The position numbers were made by a program, and so were the translations under genes. A DNA stretch of 64,000 nucleotides from NCBI GenBank assembly GCA_914767715.1, contig OU612067.1, positions 10,230,001-10,294,000 on the forward strand. Reading direction: 5' to 3'. This document shows positions 50,201-64,000 of the stretch, piece after piece. Under the pieces are notes generated by a model, which worked only from the letters and a program-made list of their open reading frames with translations, made no database searches and was not told the DNA's origin. The number at the start of each line of letters is the position of its first letter. Positions within the stretch are counted from its first letter, which is position 1. The stretch is from Membranipora membranacea. Lineage: Eukaryota > Bryozoa > Gymnolaemata > Cheilostomatida > Membraniporidae.

Positions 50201-50957
50201 AGATGGGTAACAAACCAAAATAATTTATTTATTTATGACTAACATGGAACAACAGACAACAAAGTCAAGGACCAGGTCAGGTTCCAGTCCAGAGTTTATG
50301 ATTTTAGTTGCTGTCTGTCTGTGAAATGATATAGTTATAGATGGACAGAATAAGGGCATACTTTCCTGTTACAGGGATAATATGCTCTTATTCTGTAGCT
50401 GTACCTTAGGTAGCTGGTTTGAAATGAACTTCCAACACCATAATCCGTAATGATAATGTAACATGTTATAGAATAGATAGTAAATAGTGATTTCCCTGAT
50501 GCATTAATTGTCTGTTGTTCAGTTGTTGTTTGTTAGGCGATGATCATTGGGCATGTACTTACATTAATGAACAATGAAAGAGGGAGTTCATTGCAATCAT
50601 CATCAGATCAGATCATTACTTTCAAGCACATATAGATAGCCATATATATAGTAGCATACTCATATTTGGTTTGCATATTCCATAGAACTCCCAGCTCCTC
50701 ATCTTCTTGGCTTATCCTGCTCAGGCTTAATTAATAAATAAATATTGACAGCAATGAACTCCCTTCATTGTTGACAGCTTATGTTGGTTGTGATCTCACT
50801 GAGTGAACTATACCCATGGGCCCCTGGGTCCTAATGTCTTTACTTTGCCAATGTCCAGTGGTTGATACTGGACATTGGCAAAGTAAAGACATGTAAGTCC
50901 CAGGGGCCCATGACTATAACTACTACCTACTTTTTGATGCTTTGCTATTGTCAACAT
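47218..50957 (-). CDS. Candidate basic, low-complexity protein, about 139 aa, five exons
   Basis: Exons 50957-50931 (MLTIAKHQK, donor GTAGGT), 49927-49801, 48781-48608, 48232-48170 and 47246-47218 (ending EKDIGM-stop). Phases agree and sum to 140 codons. Exon 2 has an acidic stretch (KDDNGNDCPGFQSTDD) then an Ala-rich helix-like stretch, exon 3 is rich in Ser/Pro/Arg/Lys (ISRRKRNPNKF), and exon 4 has an amphipathic helix (QLENKLIKRFEQDKA). No known domain was recognised. Exon 3 has a stronger acceptor at 48798 (TTTCTTTCAACAG), but that border needs an extra phase 1 to 0 exon; the best candidate is at about 49005-49061. The 5' border of exon 3 is therefore unsettled. No signal peptide or membrane segment is seen. 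Confidence 0.5.
49395..49520 (-). mobile_element. tRNA-derived SINE head
   Basis: The minus strand reads GGTGGTGTAGTGGTTAG (A box), then GCAGGTTCGAATCCC (B box, consensus), followed by a body containing GGTGAGCTCTCC. The stretch at about 51720-51830 shares GACAGGGT, TGTAGTGG and GAGCTCTCC and may be a decayed relative. Confidence 0.55.
50345..50396. repeat. Short hairpin
   Basis: ACAGAATAAGGGCATA and TATGCTCTTATTCTGT are inverted copies with one mismatch, separated by about 20 nt. Confidence 0.7.
50571..50771. mobile_element. About 200-bp element with terminal inverted repeats
   Basis: ACAATGAAAGAGGGAGTTCA at 50571 and the reverse complement of GCAATGAACTCCCTTCATTG at 50751 pair over about 21 bp with one small indel. 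It lies in intron 1 of the 139-aa candidate gene. Confidence 0.6.
50815..50912. repeat. Near-perfect foldback hairpin beside the first exon of the 139-aa candidate gene
   Basis: The two halves pair almost completely (CATGGGCCCCTGGG with CCCAGGGGCCCATG after a 2-nt bulge, then ATGTCTTTACTTTGCCAATG with its inverse) around a loop of about 7 nt. It begins 18 bp after the donor of exon 1 and belongs to the same family as 3308-3415. Confidence 0.85.
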
Positions 50958-51111
50958 TCAGAGAACTGAGTGACCTCGTTATTGCCGCCAAGAAAAGACA
51001 CGCCCACTAAACCTGTTACCGATTGCATAAGAGCTCTTATTCAGGCTAGGATAACTCATTGTTACTGGGAGTTACCCTCTCTCTTTGTCTAGCCGAGTAC
51101 TGACAAACTTT

Positions 51112-51239
51112 TTTTTTACCTGCTTATTATCAAAATTTTCCCTGTCATAGCCCGGGCAAATAGCGAAGCCGAGGGGTGACACATAATTTTTTTCTTGGTA
51201 AAAATAAAAATAAGTGTTTGTCATTGCTCGTCTTCCGTA
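51112..51239 (-). repeat. Dispersed repeat, copy B (inverted relative to 45747-45874)
   Basis: The reverse complement aligns with copy A over most of its length, including the AT-rich central tract. It lies between the 139-aa candidate and the CUB receptor gene. Confidence 0.7.
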
Positions 51240-51905
51240 GATTGGCATTAACGTTCATTTGATAAGAATAATTTTTCAAAATCAGCCATCGACAAAAAAG
51301 GGAATAAAACAATATTCAAGTTAAAAAAAGATAATCATAAGAGTTACGTTTGAATGATATATGCTTGATAATTGAACAAAAATAATAATGTAGTTTATTG
51401 TTAAAATTAGTTGCTTATATATTCTTGAAAAACGCCATTAATTGAGGTTGAATTATGAAAAAAGAAATAAAAATGTTATCAGAATATCTGTGAAGGACCA
51501 AGACCTTGTCAATAGCTCAACATGAATCATTTACATTGATTTGAGTACTTACAGAGAAATAATAAAAAATTCTAGTCTTAAAATTATTACTTACTTGCAA
51601 TATATAATAATAATGATATTGAAAATAATAAAAATGGTTAATTGATTTTAGATTTATCGCTATTCAAGTGATTAGACTTAATGAATGATAATGTATTTGA
51701 AAGATATCCGCAAGCTTGTGTTATGTTTGGAGAGCTCATCTTCACGAACTGAGTAGGTAATTTGATTTGCTCCTCAGAAATCGAGGAGCTGGATTCCTTA
51801 CCACTACAAGACCCTGTCATTTGGTGACACAATAATCAATTTGCTTATATCTTTGTGCTTACATTTCAACGGAGCATAAAAGCTGTAAGGCTTGTATTGA
51901 GATGC

Positions 51906-58564
<6,659 letters not shown>

Positions 58565-59408
58565 TGTAGGTAATGCTTCAGACACCCCGACTTACTACTG
58601 AATGCTTGAAGATTGGCACAACATTTTGTTTGAAGTTGAAACTGTTTAATCCTATCTCATGTTTCTAATCTTTGAACAGCGGCTGTGTACACAGCGTCCA
58701 AATTCAACTCTAGTTCTACTTCTTGAGAACAGAGCTTATCATTTTACAATGCTACTTCCTCCTTTATTCAGTTGATGAACTAAAGCCAAAACTATCAGAT
58801 AAATCAGTATTGATCACTTTCCCTGAATGGCAGCATTGTATTTTTTTGATAAAGGCACTGCTAAAAATAACATCATCATATGGCTCAGCTTAGCAACAAG
58901 GAAGTTCAAAATTAATGCCTGTCGCAAGTCAGCAATCTAAAGACTGGTCCAAACAAATGTCTTAGCCAATCTTAGCATCATACAGCACAGCGTAGCATTA
59001 CATAGCGTAGCACTGTATTTAACAGGTTCTGATAAACACCAATTTTGACTAAACATTTTGACAAAACAAGCTAGCATCAGCTCTCTAGTAGTGACTCAAT
59101 AGTAGTAGTTACTCTGACACTCGAGTAGTAACTCCCATGAGTCACCTCTGCTCTTCGCAGTTAAAATGAGTATTATATTAATTGATGAGTTCTGCCAATG
59201 CGATAATCCTTATGTCTTGCTGTGTATGAAGAGGTTAGCATAGTTTTAGGGACCAGGCTTAAATTTTTGGAATCACCAGCCTTGAATGGCTGCAACAAAT
59301 TTTGGTGCTATCTGCACTGTTTTCAAGTTACATATTATATTGTCAAAAGGAAGTTCTCGAATGAATGCCTATCCTTATTAGTTTACAAACATGAAAAATG
59401 TTAGGTTA

Positions 59409-59690
59409 TCAGGTTAGCCTAGTGGTTAGCGGGTTGGATCATCGATCTAAAGTCCAGGATTCAATTCCTGTGCATGTCCACTGGTGTTACCTGAGTAGCC
59501 GAGTTCGGTAGGGTGTTCCAATGAGTACCAGCTCTTCATGTGATGTAGGTTCTCATTAGTCAGGGTAGGCTACAGTGTGCTTGGATCCAGTGACCGGGTG
59601 GTAATAATGTAGTGTTCACCGCTTACAAGTACCCATTGTGGCTTACATTGAGCGGGATATAAATTAACTCATTATTATTATTATCAATGT
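59409..59690 (+). mobile_element. Full-length tRNA-derived SINE with an (ATT)n tail
   Basis: The head has A box TTAGCCTAGTGG and B box GGATTCAATTCC. The body contains AGTAGCCGAGTTCGGTAGGG and GGATCCAGTGACCGGG, and ends GAGCGGGATATAAATTAACTC followed by ATT repeats. Confidence 0.7.
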
Positions 59691-61420
59691 AATCTTAAAG
59701 TATGAGAGCACCTGAGGCTGATCTGTAGAATAATACAAACGTTGTCATAGAATAGTAACTACCCTTCATCCATATACTGTGGAAAACCCCTTTGTACACT
59801 CAAGATTACTACTAATGTATAACAATTCCTAAAAAAGACCTTTTTTGAATTATCAGATCTCAGGATATTTACCATAATCAAAGATAACAAAGCTGCAAAT
59901 CACATAGATACACTTTCTTTGCATATATATGCAGAAAACTTACTATGTGAGTGTAAGGTTGCACGGCTGCAGCTGACCATTTGTAGTTTTAAATAAAACT
60001 ACCCTGAATAGATTGTGAAAAGACAACGGTTCCGCATATACTAGCAGCACAAGCTCTTTAGTCCACACAGATTGGCATACCTTTTCCAAAATCATATGAT
60101 CATCTCCTTAATGATTTTGCTGTGTATTCATGAAGAAAACAGGCTCCATTGTGTGATCATCAATTGTGTTATCCACTTACTTCAATGCCTTAGATGGTAA
60201 AATGCTTGTAACAGGGCTTTCATTAGACTGACAACGATTACTGCAGATTAAACTTCACTTCACTTTTTGAGGTTCATATCAGGTGTGGGGGAACAATGAA
60301 CCTTTAAAGCCCCTACAGCAATACTAGATCCCATGACTCCTGTGGCAACAATTGCCTGGCAGTGAAAAGTAAGCCAGACTGCTACCCAGAATCACATTGT
60401 AAACTTTAGGACTATTGGTCATTGGTTACTGGTTAGGATCCCTTATAGTTTTTTTAAGCTGACTTTCCAGTATCTCAGCATGTCTTTCTATGCTTCCCAT
60501 GAGTGAGTTAGAAGAAGAGTACACAGAGAACATACACCTGAATGTACGTTGGCCTGCCACATTGAACCTTGAAAGCTCCCCCAGTGTGAATTTTGGTTTA
60601 TTAATAAAGACTGCGGAAAAATCAAAAGATTGCAGCTTGGGAGTTGTTTCATATTTCCGTACAGGGTTAAAGGGATTATAGGGACGTTTGAATCATCAAA
60701 TATTGGGGGTAAACGTGTGCAGGGAGTAATGATGTAGACTTAAAAAACTGTATCCCAGCCGGCACAACTGTATCTAAACTATGTTGGAAAGATGTTTACC
60801 TTAGAGGCTGAACTACGTCTGCCTAATGTGGCAATCTGTCACACTATTATATGTTGGAATGGTGCATTTTAGTAGACATTGTTACGATATATAAACTGCC
60901 TCTGCTACACATCTAACTAGAGGCTTGTATATATAGTAACCATGCGTTTTCTTGACAGCAAATTTATACACAATATATCATACCTCGGTATATATTTCAT
61001 TTTAATTACGATTTATTAGATTTAATATCAATTAGCATTTAGGAGGGTGTTTCACTCATAGTGAGTCAGTCCACTGTGGATGTTGAGTAGTAGGCCCATT
61101 AGACCGTTGGACTTCCACTAGTGTAGGGTAAGTCATTGAGTTATTCTCAGTGTAACTCTTGAAACTATATTCGAATACAATCTGGTTCAATTTTATTCGC
61201 AAAGAACATTAAGTGGTGCTTAATGCAGGTAATTTAAACCCTGGCTATATATTAAACTATTTCAAAATACTGGCATGTATGAATGTTTCAAAGTTATTGA
61301 ATAATGGTTTATTTAAGTAATTATATTGCACTGTTGTGTTGTCACAAGGGCTTACCAAACGTTAGCAGCTTACCAGGGGAGATAAATGCAAGTAATGTAT
61401 ACAAATTCAACAGATACGCA

Positions 61421-61930
61421 GTCATAAACGCATCGTTCCCATGCAGTTTGGAGACTAGATTTGATTTTAAGAAAATGGAATACAACAGTGCAAAATAGAA
61501 TTGCACACAATTTGGAGCCACGCAGAGTGTTAGCAAACAAATCACAAAGCATTTTTTCCCATATGATGACAGTATTCTTGCAAATTACTCTCTAGTAAAG
61601 TAGCTGTAGTTACTGCGCAGTTACCATATTGGAAAAAATTGTGTTGCTTTGTATACACCATTTATGCCTCTACGTGGTCATAAACGCATCATTCCCATGC
61701 GGTCTAGTGACTAGATTTGATTTTAAGAAAATGGAATAAAACAGTGCAAAATAGAATTGCACACAATTTGGAGCCACACAGAGTATTAGCAAACAAATGG
61801 CAAAGCGTTTTATCACATAGGATGCCAGTATTCTTGCAAATTACTCTCTAGTAAAGTAGCTGTAGTTACTGCGCAGTTACCATATTGGAAAAAACTGTGT
61901 TGCTTTGTACGCACCATTTATGCATCTACA
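61421..61930. repeat. Tandem duplication of a 256-bp unit
   Basis: 61421-61676 and 61677 to about 61930 align along their whole length with roughly 90 percent or better identity. Both start GTCATAAACGCATC and end with an ACACCATTTATGC-like tract. Noncoding. Confidence 0.88.
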
Positions 61931-63410
61931 AGATATTGAATGTTAAACGTGTACCATGCAACACAGAAACAATCCAATTGCGACATTGGAAACATGTTGC
62001 CGCATACAATGTGCCCGCTGGGATGCGACTTACTTCTACACATGTGCTATGTTCATAGCTCTCCCCAAATAGTTATGACATCATTGTGGAATATTTCATA
62101 GCATACTGCGAATTATTAATGATCTATTGATTTTCAATTCACTACAAATATTTTGTGGTGTGACTGTGGCCATTGTGGCACTATAATTTAACTGAAAACT
62201 AATATGCGATAAGAACTAGTAATACATTTTACTGTAATCCTACACTTTTTCATATCAAATTCTCTTGTAAAAATCATAACGAATTTTCAAGGTCCCTTAA
62301 ATCACTTAATTCAGACTATAGGGGACCGAAGAAATTGTTTCCTTAAAGGGACACCAAAGTTTCAGACTGCATTTTGACTACATTATAATCTCATTTCTCT
62401 CACCTTAGAAGATGTATTTCGAGCACAGATGTAGCTAATTATACAACATTGGATGTTTCTCATGCATACTTGACTGTTCATTTGGTTCAATAACCTAGGG
62501 ATGTGGCATTTAATGCAAAGATTAGGTGAACACATTTTCAGCTAATCAGCAAGAAATTATTTACAAGTCCAGATTTTAGAGCAGTGCGCATGCTCATCGT
62601 GACCTATAACGTCAATTGCTAATCTCTGTAATCAATATACCTTACATGATATTATACTCCTGCGTACAGCATAATAAAACTGGTTGTGATTGTAATCCGG
62701 ATGTGGACTACTGCACATGGCTTAGGCTAAGTTCTATTTAAATTAAGCAGAGTAAAATGGGCACTGCACAATAATCCACCAAAGCTAAATGCCTGTTGTT
62801 ATACGTCTCAGGCTGAAATACTAGCACTTGGAGGCAGGAGGAAAGGAAATAATCCATAGTCTTAGGAAGGAGTTATCTGATCTATAGTTATATTTTCTTG
62901 ATTATATAGGTCAAAAAAATGTAGGATTTTACAACTCCAATATTCTGAATATAAATGTCAAATTTGAGGCTAGGACACATTTCCAAACCTATTCAGGGCA
63001 GTTTGAAGGCATTTGGGCATGACAGTCTTTGAAACTTTGGAATCCCTTTAATTAGTGGTAATGGAAATAAAACACTGATGACTGGGTGAACAGCAGCAAC
63101 CACTGAATTGGAAAAGCAGGGTTGGCAGCTTTGTTTTTGGGTGGTGAATCCGGATCATGTTGAGTTACTTTCTACCTTGGCCAGAGGAGACAATTTCAAA
63201 TTACAATTACAAATTTGAATCAACAGGGTGTAAAAACAATTGGCTGAGCTGGGACCTCACTCAGGTGTCTGAATTAAACAGATATTTCATATTAATTGAA
63301 TTTGAATTAACCAGCATACACTGTGTAACAATTTGCATTTATAATTATTATTTACTGAGGAAAATTGTTGCATATGAACCAGTGATCACAATTTGATAGT
63401 CCGTTTACTA

Positions 63411-63570
63411 TCACTATGGTTCAATGCCTCGAATGAGTGGTCCACCTCGATTTTGAATTATGAATGCTAAGATTTCCATGATGGAAAAAAAACATGAAAA
63501 ACACCTGCTACGGCCGGGACTCGAACTTGGGTCCCCCGCGGCAATACCCTTTGAAGGCTAAGGGGTTAGG
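63411..63570. mobile_element. Diverged copy of the tRNA-containing TIR element
   Basis: It starts TCACTATGGTTC like 13306 and keeps TTCCATGATGG, ACATGAAAA and the tRNA-like CGGCCGGGACTCGAAC segment in the same order. Beyond about 63570 the similarity ends and a right terminus is not seen. Confidence 0.6.
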
Positions 63571-64000
63571 CAACCTCGGATATCGGATCGGTCCATAAAT
63601 TCAACCTCGGATCGGATCCGGACCCGGCTAACGCGTACAAACGCTAAATTTACCAGTCCCAGCAGCTGTACTTTTGCACCATAATATACAGTTAAGGTCA
63701 TTGAATATATGGATAAACACCGTCAACAATCTTTTGCCTGAACCATTACCCTAATTTAAATGTGCATATATCTGATTGGATATGATACTTTACAAGGAGC
63801 AACTTATCACTCAAACAGCCACGGTGCAAGGATCACACACACAGATTATTTGAAAAGATCATTTAATGAGTACAGAGATCTCTTGACTACGAGCATTTGT
63901 GCATAGACCCTCAATTTGCCAGGATCGCTCAAACCCCAATGTTGATAATCACTGAGTTTGAGTAAACTCCCTGCACCCAGGGACTCTCCCACCCTCCCTG

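Larger units (their letters stand above)
58565..64000. other. Region upstream of the CUB receptor, no supportable gene
   Basis: The promoter and any 5' UTR exons of the receptor should lie in the first part. One ATG frame at 60499 (MSELEEEYTENIHLN) meets a GTACGT donor and looks like a first exon, but I found no downstream partner. The rest is repeats, listed separately. Confidence 0.5.

Noticed and set aside
50660-50726. Minus-strand exon-like stretch (ISQEDEELGVLWNMQ) ending at a GTATGC donor
   Set aside because: It lies inside the TIR-bounded element at 50571-50771 and its phase does not join the neighbouring exons of the 139-aa model.
60490-60681. Possible first exon starting MSELEEEYTE with a GTACGT donor
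   Set aside because: No downstream acceptor exon with coding character was found before the window end.

Overview
The window is eukaryotic and comes from an invertebrate animal genome. It is AT-rich, genes are split by many GT-AG introns, polyadenylation signals are present, and the intergenic DNA holds tRNA-derived SINEs, foldback (MITE-like) hairpins and tandem repeats. A highly conserved Frizzled 5/8-type receptor and a clear LRGUK relative place it in Metazoa. I cannot name the phylum. I see no bacterial, viral or CRISPR feature.

Layout. (1) 1-2401, minus: the 5' part of an LRGUK-like gene, leaving the window on the left. (2) 2402-3457: a short divergent intergenic region. (3) 3458-20709, plus: a complete gene of about 24 exons for a FAM194-domain protein resembling vertebrate C3orf20. 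(4) 21750-23036, plus: a candidate three-exon gene for a 71-residue protein. (5) 24101-30772, minus: a complete three-exon Frizzled 5/8. (6) 30773-39909: about 9 kb with repeats and no gene I can support. (7) 39910-43629: two small genes interleaved on opposite strands, a plus-strand 75-residue candidate and a minus-strand 180-residue single-pass membrane protein. (8) 47218-50957, minus: a candidate gene for a basic protein of about 139 residues. (9) 51906-58564, minus: a complete 11-exon gene for an 844-residue type I receptor. Its order is signal peptide, CUB, sushi-like, CUB, sushi-like, CUB, Ser/Thr-rich stem, membrane segment and a tyrosine-rich tail. (10) 58565-64000: repeats only.

Exon models were built by hand from splice signals, reading-frame phase and protein character. 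For every complete gene the exon lengths add up to a whole number of codons. The LRGUK-like, FAM194, Frizzled and CUB models are strong; the four small-protein models are predictions that need transcript evidence.

How the genes relate: the LRGUK-like and FAM194 genes are divergent neighbours, both from families linked to cilia or testis in vertebrates (established knowledge), so a shared promoter is possible. Frizzled is a Wnt receptor. The CUB receptor is the most novel item: its tail carries five copies of a Y-x-(L/M)-A motif plus two Y-A-N sites, which suggests phosphotyrosine signalling through SH2 proteins (inference).
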